Assembly (NCBI GenBank): GCA_033977485.1
Contig: CM066987.1
Location: 50,905,033-50,969,032 of the forward strand
Direction of reading: 5' to 3'
Origin: Hydrangea macrophylla
Taxonomy: Eukaryota; Streptophyta; Magnoliopsida; Cornales; Hydrangeaceae
DNA length: 64,000 bases
Below the pieces are notes generated by a model. It did no database searches and had not been told where the DNA came from. It saw only the letters and a program-made list of their open reading frames with translations. Positions 34,230-43,905 of the stretch are shown one piece after another. Within the stretch, counting starts at the first letter, position 1. Every line of letters begins with the position of its first letter. The position numbers and the translations under genes were made by a program.

Positions 34230-35672
34230 AACGTTGATTCTGCGTATGGGTTGGATGCAACCATGTTATCCAATAAAATAGATCTTATGCGTGTTTTGAT
34301 GGATGGATAGAACGTAGAACTGTGCTAACCCTTGTTTTGCAGCGTTCTTATTCCACTATTATGGTCACTGATTTTGTGTGATTGGATCCCACGATGCTTT
34401 TATCCGTGGTTAATTTTGCTGTTTTAATATAGCATGTGAACTCCTTTATGGAGGCATAGGATTTGTGTATATTGGATCCCACGCTTGATTGATGTGTGGT
34501 TAATTTACTGCAAGAAATAGCATGTGAACTCCTTTATGGAGGCATAGGGTTGTGTAATATATCTCAAGTAAATCCGTGAAGACAGTTCGTGAAGATAGTT
34601 TACAAGCAGTTTTAGAAAGCAATCTGGAGGCAATTTCTAGAGGCTATTTCAGAAAACAGTTCTGGAAGGCAGTTGCGTAGTGGCGACATAGAGCTAATCG
34701 GGTTCCATGAAGATTTCTTCACAAGAGTTGCATCTTGACCATAATAGTGGGATTCCTAATTTATTATGGTTTCCTTATTTATGTGTGATTGAATGATTAT
34801 TATTGTTTCATGTTTAATGAATAGGATAACATGGATAATTGTTCCTAGACCTATTTCAGATGTCTAGCTGTATGTTTAATTTATATTAATTTAAAATGAT
34901 GGACAGCTACATGTGTATTTAGAAATAAAACTAATTCCATAATTTGAAAACATAAGAGTACTTATTTTCTAAAATCATGAGAATAAAATAATTTTATTAT
35001 CTACACATGTGGGTTTCACAAGTAAGGATGAATTAATCCTTGTCAAGTATTCTATTATTTTTTATTAATTAAATTAAAAGTTTTTCTAAAAAATTATAAC
35101 CCTCAAATATTTTTAAAATTCTAAGTGGGAGAGGGAATTTATCAAGTATAAATCCCATGATCTCCATCACTGGTTTGTAGATGATATGATTAATTTTGTG
35201 TGATGGCTCTAGTGTCATCCTCCCCATCGGATGTAGTTGATCATGGAATCATCAGTACAAACTTCTTTAAAAGAATGTTTTGGGTGATTGTTGGTGTGGG
35301 TCACCTCTCCATCAGAGGTGTTCCTCACAAAAATCTTGACCTAGAATTAAGTGATGGTATACACTTAGCTATAAATAATAATATCCTCTCCATCTGAGTC
35401 ACTGTTACTATTTATAGGACCAAAGCAAGTCAGCAGTTTAATTTTATTAGGCAAAGTACATTGCCTGGATAGTAAAATTAAAAGACAATTGTCTATATGA
35501 ACAAATGATGGATAGTATATGGCTTCCCATCGAGTCATACTATTTGCGGTGTATCAGGTTGCTGGCGGATTCCTTTCAAATATGGTAGAGGGAACCAATA
35601 TTTTCAACTCGAATCCATAGTAATTTTTGCCTAAACATAATTATTTATGTTATGTGATTCTCAGGCTTTTAA
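34230..35672 (+). other. Untranslated leader of copia A with a 90-bp duplication
   Basis: The leader before gag is 1.4 kb and non-coding. A segment starting attggatcccacg and ending ctttatggaggcatagg occurs twice in tandem (34381-34460 and 34471-34549). Confidence 0.75.
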
Positions 35673-36503
35673 ATGGGTACTTTCAATCCACTTGCTGTTA
35701 TACTTAAAGAAAACAAACTTACTGGACCAAACTATATAGACTGGAAAAAGAATTTGGATATTGTGTTAACTGCTGAAGAGTACAAGTTTGTGCTTACTCA
35801 AGAATGTCCTGAGCAACATGGTGAGGGGGCAACCGCTGAGGAAACCCAAGCTCACAAGCAATGGGTCAAGGCTGATGAGATGGCGCAGTGTTACATTTTG
35901 GCATCCATGTCAAATGTTCTGCAACATCAGCATCAGTCAATGACCAGTGCCTATGACATGATGGAGAGCCTCCGAGAGATGTTCGGGGATCAAAGTCGTG
36001 CTGCTAGGCAGGTTGCCATGAAAGACTTGATGAACACAACCATGGCTGAGGGGACGCCTGTAAGGGATCATGTTCTTAAGATGATATCTCTTCTTAATGA
36101 ACTAGAGATCATTGGAGCTGAAATCGACGGGAAAACCCAGGTCGATATCGTACTCCAGTCACTGCCAGAGTCTTTTAAGCAATTCCGCCTCAATTACAAC
36201 ATGAATAAATTTAAATATACTTTGGCGGAGCTGCTTAAAGAACTCCAGGCAGCTGAGGGTCTCAACAGAAAGTCAGGGAGTGCTCTTGTGTTTGAGAAAG
36301 GTTCTGCTTCAAAGCCGAAAGGCAAGAAGAAAATGAAAAAGGCTCAAAAGAAGGCCACGGGTCCTCCGCCAATCCAAAGGCCACAAGGACAACTGGGAAA
36401 GCCAAAAGGCAAATGTTTTGTTTGCAAGCAGCCAGGACACTGGAAGAAGCAATGTCCAGTTTATCTCGCCAGACAGAACAATCAAGGTAATCTCATTTAC
36501 TAG
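35673..36503 (+). CDS. copia A Gag (nucleocapsid), open
   Basis: A frame of 276 codons starts at the ATG of MGTFNPLAVILKENKLTGPN, the usual start of a copia-type Gag with the LxGxNYxxWK-like motif (residues 13-25). The central helical Gag region (about 60-200) is followed by a basic stretch and a CCHC zinc knuckle CFVCKQPGHWKKQC (about 247-260). Gag forms the cytoplasmic particle and binds the RNA. The frame ends at TAG 36501-36503. Pol follows in another frame, although copia elements normally encode Gag-Pol as one polyprotein, so a small indel near 36495 has probably separated them. Confidence 0.85.
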   Translation: MGTFNPLAVILKENKLTGPNYIDWKKNLDIVLTAEEYKFVLTQECPEQHGEGATAEETQAHKQWVKADEMAQCYILASMSNVLQHQHQSMTSAYDMMESLREMFGDQSRAARQVAMKDLMNTTMAEGTPVRDHVLKMISLLNELEIIGAEIDGKTQVDIVLQSLPESFKQFRLNYNMNKFKYTLAELLKELQAAEGLNRKSGSALVFEKGSASKPKGKKKMKKAQKKATGPPPIQRPQGQLGKPKGKCFVCKQPGHWKKQCPVYLARQNNQGNLIY

Positions 36504-39467
36504 TTGTTGAATCGTGTTTAGTGGTCCGATCTACCGGTACCTGGTGTGTAGATACGGGAGCCACTGATCATGTATGCAATTCTTTGCAGGGGTTCCAGGG
36601 AACCAGGCAACTCAGTGATGGAGAGATTTATCTATATATGAGAAATGCTACGAGAGTAGCAGCAGTTGCAGTAGGAGATCTACATCTTAGTTTTGGTAGA
36701 AATAGAATTTTAATATTAAGAAATTGCTTTTATGTACCTTCTATTAGAAGGAATTCAGTTTCAGTTTCTAGTTTAGTAAAGAATGGATATTCAGTTCATT
36801 TTAATAAAGTAGTAGTTATTAAAGAAAATAAACATTTTATTTGTTCTGGTCAATTGGTGGATGATCTTTATATTATAAATCCTATCTCTCCTATACTGCA
36901 ACTTAATGAATTGAATAACACAAATAGTTTTCCATTTAAGAGAAAACAACCTTCGAGGATGAACCAAACGCATCTTTGGCACTTACGCCTTACTCATATT
37001 AATTTGAAAAGGATTCAAAGACTAGTTCAAAATGGGCCATTAGGCTCATTGGAAGTGGAGGCACTTCTAGTCTGTGAATCCTGCTTGGAAGGTAAAATGA
37101 CCAAGAGGTCGTTCTCAGCCAAGGGCTATAGAGCAAAAGAGCCGTTGGAACTGGTTCACTTTGATTTGTGTGGTCCTATGACTGTCCAAGCAAAAGGGGG
37201 ATTTGAGTACTTTGTCACTTTCATCGATGATTACTCAAGGTATGGGTACATTTACTTGATGCAGCGTAAGTCTGAATGCTTTGAGAAATTCAAAGACTTC
37301 AAGGCTGAAATGGAGAAGCGTCTAAGTAAATGTATCAAGACACTACGATCTGATCGTGGCGGAGAGTACCTCTTGGGAGAGTTTAGGGAATACTTATTGG
37401 AGCAAGGGATTACATCCCAATTGTCTGCACCCCCATTGCCTCAGCAGAACGGTGTAGCAGAAAGAAGGAAGAGGACTCTTATGGACATGGTAAGATCTAT
37501 GATGAGTTATTCGGATTTACCAATTTCCTTTTGGGACACGCATTAGAGACAGCCGCATACATTCTAAACTTGGTACCATCTAAGTCAGTACCTACTACTC
37601 CCACGGAATTATGGACTGGGCGAAACCTAGTCTGCGGCATATTCGGATCTAGGGTAGTCCAGCACATGTGCTGAAAGGGAACACAGAAAAGTTGGAATCG
37701 AGAACAGAAGTATGTTTCTTTGTTGGGTATCCAAGAGGAACTAAAGGTGGTCTGTTTTATAGTCCTAAGGATCAGAAGGTTATTGTTAGCACCAATGCCA
37801 CATTCTTAGAAGAGGACTATGTTATGGACCACAAGCCCAGAAGTCGTATTGTTCTAGAGGAAATGAGAGGAGAGACACCGAGACATACTTCTTCGATACC
37901 AACGGTACGAGAAGAAATACCACAAGAAAGAGTTATCGATATTCCATTGCCACGTCGTAGTGGGAGGATTATCGAAACTCGTGTAGATCCCGAACCAACC
38001 ATTAACACGCAGGTTCTTGAACCAGTACAACGTGTAGATAATGGTGTATTAGGTTCAGAATCTTCACAACGAAATATCAGTGATACACAGACACGGGTTG
38101 TGCCTCATCGTAGTGGGAGGGTTATTATTCAACCTGACCGATATATGTTCTTGGGAGAGTCTTATGATCGGGTCCCTGATGAACAAGGTACCGACCCCTG
38201 TAACTACAATGAAGCACTCCAAGATAAAGATGCAGATCTTTGGCAAAAGGCTATGAAGTCTGAAATGGAGTCCATGTACTCCAATCAAGTCTGGGATCTT
38301 GTTGAACCACCCAATGAAATAAAACCCATTGGATGTAAGTGGATCTATAAGAAGAAGAGAGGAGCAGACGGTAAGGTGGAAACCTTTAAAGCAAGGCTTG
38401 TTGCGAAAGGGTTCACTCAAAAAGAGGGAATCGATTATGAGGAAACCTTTTCGCCAGTGGCCATGCTAAAGTCTATCCGGATTCTCTTATCCATTACTGC
38501 ACATTTTGATTATGAAATTTGGCAGATGGATGTCAAGACAGCATTTCTAAATGGGAATCTTGACGAGTGCATCTATATGATGCAACCAGACGGGTTCATT
38601 GCGAAGGGCTAAGAACGCATGTTGTGCAAGCTTAAGAAGTCCATTTATGGACTTAAGTAGGCATCTAGGTCTTGGAATATCTGCTTTGATCAAGCAATCA
38701 AGTCTTTTGGTTTTGATCAATGTGCGGATGAATCTTGTGTGTACAAGAAACATGATGGAAGAGTGGTGGTGTTCTTAGTACTTTATGTGGATGATATCTT
38801 GCTAATCGGAAATGATGTGGGGGTATTATCTTCTGTAAGGGTATGGTTATCTAGTCAATTGGATATGAAGGACTTGGGAGAAGTCGATCACATCCTAGGG
38901 ATCAAGCTTATGCGAGATCGCAAGAATAGGATGTTGGGCTTGTCGCAAGGCACTTATATTGACAATATTCTTGCAAGGTTTAGCATGCAAGATTCCAAGA
39001 AAGGATTCCTTCCCTTCAGACACGGAATTACACTATCTAAGGATCAGTGTCCTAAGACACCTGATGAGATAGAGAAGATGAAGGCAGTTCATTATGCCTC
39101 GGCAGTAGGAAGCCTAATGTATGCTATGCTATGTATTAGACCTGACATCTGCTTTGCTGTTGGCATGGTTAGTAGATATCAGTCTAATCCAGGGCAAGAA
39201 CATTGGACTGCGGTTAAAAATATTCTCAAGTACCTGAAAAGGACTCGAGACTATATGGTAGTTTACCAAGCAGACAGTCTTGTACCCATTGGGTATACAG
39301 ATTCTAATTTCATGTCTGATAGAGATTCCAGAAAGTCTACCTCAGGATATGTGTTTACCCTAGGAGGTAGAGCCATTAGTTGGAGTGAGGTGTGTCACTT
39401 CATGGCTTTGAGTCTAAGTGGGAGATTGTTAGGGATGTATACTAAAAGCCATACTTTATGTAGTTAA
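36504..39467 (+). pseudogene. copia A pol (protease, integrase, reverse transcriptase, partial RNase H), broken
   Basis: Protease: catalytic DTG in WCVDTGATDHVCNS near 36551. Integrase: GAG-pre region (HLWHLRLTH), then the DDE core with FDLCGP, RSDRGGEY and QQNGVAERR all present. Reverse transcriptase: WKY-type start ([10 protein letters not shown]), [11 protein letters not shown], and the catalytic YVDD near 38784 intact. RNase H: starts SDRDSRKSTSGY but breaks off after GRAISWSE, and the frame runs into the polypurine tract, so a deletion removed its second half. Damage: a one-base deletion in the integrase near 37535, another near 37626, TAG for Trp at 37650-37652, TAA for Gln at 38610-38612 and TAG for Gln at 38658-38660. 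Confidence 0.88.
39416..39426 (+). other. Polypurine tract of copia A
   Basis: aagtgggagat directly before the 3' LTR, the usual plant copia form. Confidence 0.85.
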
Positions 39468-41043
39468 TTTATTATTTTAAATAAAATCAGTTATTCCATT
39501 TTTATGAGAATCTGTGTGGGCAATGTTTGTATTATATTATTTATTTAATATTATGCATGTGTGTCTCTCATTCTACATAGTAGGTGGTTTGCTGTGTAGA
39601 GTTCGGCTTACACACGGAAGATCAGACCACCAGATATTGTAGAATGTAAGATTTTGGTTTACTGTCTTAGATGGGATTGGACACACCATCGGTAGGACTG
39701 CAGCATGGTGTTGTAGTAGGTTTGTCTTGATTGCGGGAAACGGTACTGTTTCAACGCACTATGCTGGTACACTTTGTGTATTAAACAGGATCGACTTGGG
39801 GTAATTATCTTTATACTGACTTATAAGATAATTAATACCTCATGGCTATTATGAGTGCTTATGCTCTAAATCCTAATTTAATTTATAGACACGTACATTT
39901 GATATTTACACTTTGATCCCTAAAAGGGTGAGATCCTTAAATGGGTCAATATCTCATTGGATTGGGTGGCAATATTAATTGTATGGTGGATATTAATTAA
40001 TGATGGAATCCATGTCTCAATTTTGGGATTGATGATATCCCCTTGAGAAAGCTTATAAGTTTTGATTATGTCAAACCCTGCAGGTGGATTTTGTATCCGA
40101 CATATCAGATAAGTTAAGCAGAGGATCTCAAGGAATTTTAAGAAATGAATTAAATGTGATTGTCAGTAATTATATTTAATTAATGGATATCTATAATCTT
40201 AACATGGGGAGATAATAAGCATTTAATAACATGGAGCTCGAAATATATTTTTGAGATAAGGGTAGGAGTGCAATTATAATTCTTTAGTGGTATGAATTAT
40301 AATTTATGGAAATAGGAATCTGATTCAGTTCGAATTAGGGTTTCCTAATTCCATAAGGAAGCCTATTCCTTATTGACTTCTTATGGTCCCTATCGTAGCC
40401 TATATATATGCTGCCTTGGCTCTTCTTTCAGGTTGCATGATTTCATATTCTAAGCTTCCCTTGACCTCCTAGCTTTCTTCTAGAAGGGTTTCCACCAAAC
40501 CCTAGTCTCTGTGAGCATTCAAGAGACATAGGAGTGAAGATCGCTAGCGTCGGACAACGCTCACTAAAAGAGCTTCGGACTGCTCGATACTGATCGAAAG
40601 TTGCTGAATTTTTTACACAACGTTCCTGACGTCGAGACGGAGCTGCTGTAAAAAATTCAAGTAAATCGGAGATCGTTTAGTCCTCCTGACGAACACATCT
40701 TTTTCGGATCAATGTGATCAGGATTGAATCGTCACAGCAATCAAAGAGGGTGTTATAACTGGTAATAGAAAACAGAACGTAAAGAGGGAAGAGCAGAAAA
40801 CTAAAAGGATTTTGAAAGAGCCCACACTCAGTTCGATATTCTGGCAGCAAAGGAATACAGTAGAAGATCGTGAGCTGTTATCGAGCCCGTGTTCTCGATT
40901 CGTCTACTACAGCAATCCGTTTTTGCAGTTCAAGGTAACCCTAGTTCCGCCCTTGTAGGGTTATTGTAGTTTTCACGTAATTTTTTTTGCAGTACCAACT
41001 TATACGCGCTGTCAATGGATTCTGGGAACGTAGTTTCCTAACA
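39427..41043 (+). repeat. 3' LTR of copia A
   Basis: 1617 bp, TGTTAGGGATGTATAC to gtttcctaaca, followed by the duplication gatgc. Confidence 0.95.
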
Positions 41044-41430
41044 GATGCGTCCTGGACATTCGTGTTCAGGCTTTTCAGGTTATGACTATGCTGGGCCTTA
41101 TGACTACGCAAATTGAGAAACACTGCTTGATAGAGAATTTACTTTTATATGTTTTAAGTTGTAAACTGAATTCTGTAATAAGGATGACTGTAATAGACTA
41201 TAGATATTGTTTTGTTTTAAGGCGGCTTGTGCCTTAGTAGACCCCGTATTGTATTATGTAATAAGTTAGAAAAATATTTGTAAGTCTTGACTACTCTACT
41301 CTGATTATGGTTTTATGTTGTTCGACGTTTGGCACAGAATTGATCCTTCAAACTGTCGCGACCTACGGGTCCATAAAGGAAATTAAACGCTTTCCATATT
41401 TATGCTACGTCGGGGCGTGACAGGATTTAG

Positions 41431-41443
41431 TGGTATCAGAGCC
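41431..41443 (+). other. Primer binding site of the chromovirus-like element
   Basis: tggtatcagagcc, initiator tRNA-Met type, eight bases after the LTR end at 41422. Confidence 0.9.
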
Positions 41444-41614
41444 ACGTTAGCTCAGAATAGTTTAGCCAGGTTAGGGTTTACCAGTATAGACCCGATTCCA
41501 CAGTTTTGCTAACTTAAGCTTTGCACACCCGATGATACGACATGGAGGATAGACTCAGGACCCAAACGCCTAAGATTATCTCTGTCCTGATTTACAATAG
41601 TACTTTTTTCAGGT

Positions 41615-42223
41615 ATGGATCCAGCTCAACCCCTTTTTGTACCTGATGCTTTTGGAGGGCATTGGGTTACTGTGGGAGCGATAGTACCGGCTTTGGTGAC
41701 ACTTTATTTCACCATTGTTGGGCAGCGTGCAGTTGTTACCATCGAGTTAGATCTCTAGCACCAGATTCACGTGTTAGGGCTGGTTGATTTACCCCGTGCT
41801 CGCCTCGAGATCCTGTACTTTATCGAGATTCAGCGCTTAGTGCTTGTAGAGATGGTTCGATTGGTTAATAATGATGCTTTCTATTTATCCCTTGAGGTCC
41901 AGGTTGTGCAGGCTCACCTTGCACAGCTGGATATGCCTCCACCAGTTGTCCCCGCTGATGAGGATGACGCTGAGGTGGTTCAGTTGGCTCCTATAGGTAG
42001 GGAGGGTGTTGATGAAGAGGATGGCATAAGTTGGGACGACTTCGCAGTTGACCTTGAGGAGGCACTGGTACTTGAGCTAGCTTTGCCAGAGGTAGATGCC
42101 CCTGGACCTGCTTTGTTGTTAACCTCACATAGCTGTAATTTTGGGGCAGGCCCCTCTCAGGTTCAGCGACTTCATCAGGCCGACTCACTTGACCTTTTGA
42201 TGGCTACCTATGACGATGACTGA
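41615..42223 (+). pseudogene. Extra open frame between primer binding site and gag of the chromovirus-like element
   Basis: From the ATG of MDPAQPLFVPDAFGG the frame runs 203 codons with one in-frame TAG (41756-41758), where a Gln codon is likely. The predicted protein has a hydrophobic, Leu/Val-rich first half and a strongly acidic second half (runs such as ADEDDAE and VDEEDGISWDD), ending ATYDDD. It has no zinc knuckle and no motif that I recognise. A tttttcag splice-acceptor-like sequence ends two bases before the ATG. It lies 184 bp after the primer binding site and about 310 bp before gag, where most Tekay/Del elements have only leader. It may be a lineage-specific accessory gene or simply a captured frame. 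Confidence 0.5.
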
Positions 42224-42535
42224 CCATTTAGATGTCGCCTTGTATACATTGACTATTTTTGACTAGTAGCTCTATTATCTTTTTGCAAATTGTATTTACG
42301 TGCATTCGAGTATAGGGCAATGACCCCATTTTTGTAACTTTAAACTCTTGCATGGACGATGTACATCGTAACTCATATAGATAGGGTAGGCACTAATCTG
42401 ATCATACACGCTTTTTGTATCAACTTGACAAGAAGTTATATATAGAAATACTCTTTTGATGTTGTTGTCACTTAAACTGCTTTATACTTCTGTTGCATGC
42501 ATTTTCCTCATTCTACTATCACTATCATGCATTGA
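42224..42535. other. Spacer between the extra frame and gag
   Basis: About 310 bp of AT-rich sequence without coding signal. Confidence 0.4.
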
Positions 42536-42721
42536 ATGGCTGGGAGACCGAGAAGAAACAGGAATTTCATTGAGGGAGCACCTGAGGCTGCCGATCCCAC
42601 AGGAATGTTTGAAACTTTTGTCAGACGTCTCGAAAGGGTTAGTAATCAGAATAAAAACCGACGAGACGGCCAAATTGGAGATAAGTTGCTGGAGAGATTC
42701 CGTGTGCTAAGGCCCGAGTCA
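42536..42721 (+). pseudogene. N-terminal fragment of gag of the chromovirus-like element
   Basis: The frame begins MAGRPRRNRNFIEGAPEAA and reaches KLLERFRVLRPES, the LLExFRxLxPP motif that starts the Gag core in plant chromoviruses. After this the similarity stops and the frame continues into unrelated sequence (to 42832). The basic N-terminus and this motif are the main evidence that the LTR family is chromovirus-like. The truncation looks like a deletion junction near 42722. Confidence 0.7.
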
Positions 42722-42722
42722 T

Positions 42723-43905
42723 ACACATCGAGCACATATGTTTTTTCCACAACTGAATCATCCCAACACTTTTCTTCAACAAAAAACCAAACAATATCTC
42801 ATCTTCTCCAGCAGGCCCCAAATGTAGCTTAATCCAAGGCAATACAACAGCCTCAAACAAGCCAAATAAAGTCTAAAATTCTACAACAAAACCCAAATGT
42901 AGCAGCAACCCAAAGCATCAAATTCTACAGAAAACTCTTCAAAACTGCCCGTCCAAATGTAACGCACAGCCGCACGGAGTAGCTTAGCAATAGAAAAAAC
43001 AGCAGCAGCCCACTATTTAGTTGACCCCAAATTTAACATTGTTGCCAAATTATTTGCGATAATTGCACTCTTGGATAGACTTCAACCTCCTTTGTATCAC
43101 CCATTAACACTACATATCATCCAATACAAAATTCAGCAGCTTTTCCACGGTCTGGGAGTCAAGAAGCCAAAACAACAACATCTCGAGTAGACCCAGATTT
43201 CTTCAGTCCTTAAAGTCAATAGCACCTAAAATAACTTACATAAATAGCACCATTTGGATAGAACATGGTAAGAATATGAGACCACAACTTGAACAGCCAA
43301 AATTCTTCCAGACCCATCGAATTTGTTTCCTCAACATTCCATAGAAATCCACTCAATCCCATAGTCCACCACCAGTACCTTATTGTTCCACAATTCAACT
43401 ACTAATGCAGTACAATCAGCAAGGAGTTGCGCTAGAATCAACAACCCCTAGATCAACTATTTTCATGTTACACCACATTTAAAAGTTTTCCCCAATTTTT
43501 TCCTTTGATATGCCAAATAGCTACCACCACCAATCAGAGAGCAAACGCACAAGTCATTAATGATGTAGCCAATTCAACCATGGAATTGCACTAATATCAA
43601 TACACAACCCCTGTTGAAGACCCCTCCATTTACCAGTGATAGAAAGAAAAACATTCCTTCCACTTAAAAAACCAGAATAGCAACTACACTTAACGAACAC
43701 ACGCGACTCGAAAATCCCTATCCCGAATGAGCACACACACCAAACACACACCAAATGAATGATAAGCACTCCAATTACCGAAATAAATAACCCGAAATGA
43801 GAACACACAACAATACCCCCCTCCCAACCCCCACGCACTGTTACATATTCATGCGACTTGAAATTTCTAGAAGTTTCTGCTGTGACAATCCAGAAATAGC
43901 AAAAG
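42723..43905. other. Unassigned sequence, no supported gene
   Basis: About 1.2 kb of A/C-rich DNA on the plus strand, with words such as cccaaatgtagcagcaaccc recurring loosely. A 135-codon minus-strand frame (43557-43964) overlaps the following LTR start and has no recognisable motif, so I do not call it. The piece may belong to another transposon or to the 5' side of the gene to the right. Confidence 0.4.

Larger units (their letters stand above)
32600..41043 (+). mobile_element. Ty1/copia retrotransposon 'copia A' (8444 bp), complete ends, defective coding region
   Basis: Two 1617-bp LTRs, a primer binding site, gag, pol in the order protease, integrase, reverse transcriptase, RNase H, and a polypurine tract are all present. 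The target-site duplication gatgc is perfect (32595-32599 and 41044-41048). I count about 22 LTR differences (about 1.4%) and no indels, so the insertion is recent. The coding region has at least three frame changes and three premature stops, and RNase H is cut short by an internal deletion, so this copy cannot move on its own. Confidence 0.95.
30119..41422 (+). repeat. 5' LTR of the chromovirus-like element, split by copia A
   Basis: It starts TGTAACAACCTGCATTTCC and ends gctacgtcggggcgtgaca. The real LTR parts are 30119-32599 and 41049-41422, about 2855 bp, close to the 2885 bp of the solo copy. A TATA-like tatattaca lies at 30831-30839. The GC cluster (31460-31665) and the minisatellite (31910-32330) match those in the solo LTR. 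Confidence 0.88.
30119..42722 (+). mobile_element. Truncated chromovirus-like (Tekay/Del) Ty3/gypsy retrotransposon with nested copia A
   Basis: The order is 5' LTR, primer binding site, an extra frame (41615-42223) and the N-terminal part of gag (42536-42721), then the element stops. Protease, reverse transcriptase, integrase, chromodomain and 3' LTR are absent from the window. The LTR is from the same family as the solo LTR at 20921-27785. It was inserted in the SOQ1-like fragment. Confidence 0.8.

Noticed and set aside
34230..35400. Short frame at 35200 in the copia A leader
   Set aside because: It is a leader region, and the frame is short, without a recognisable motif and not positioned like gag.
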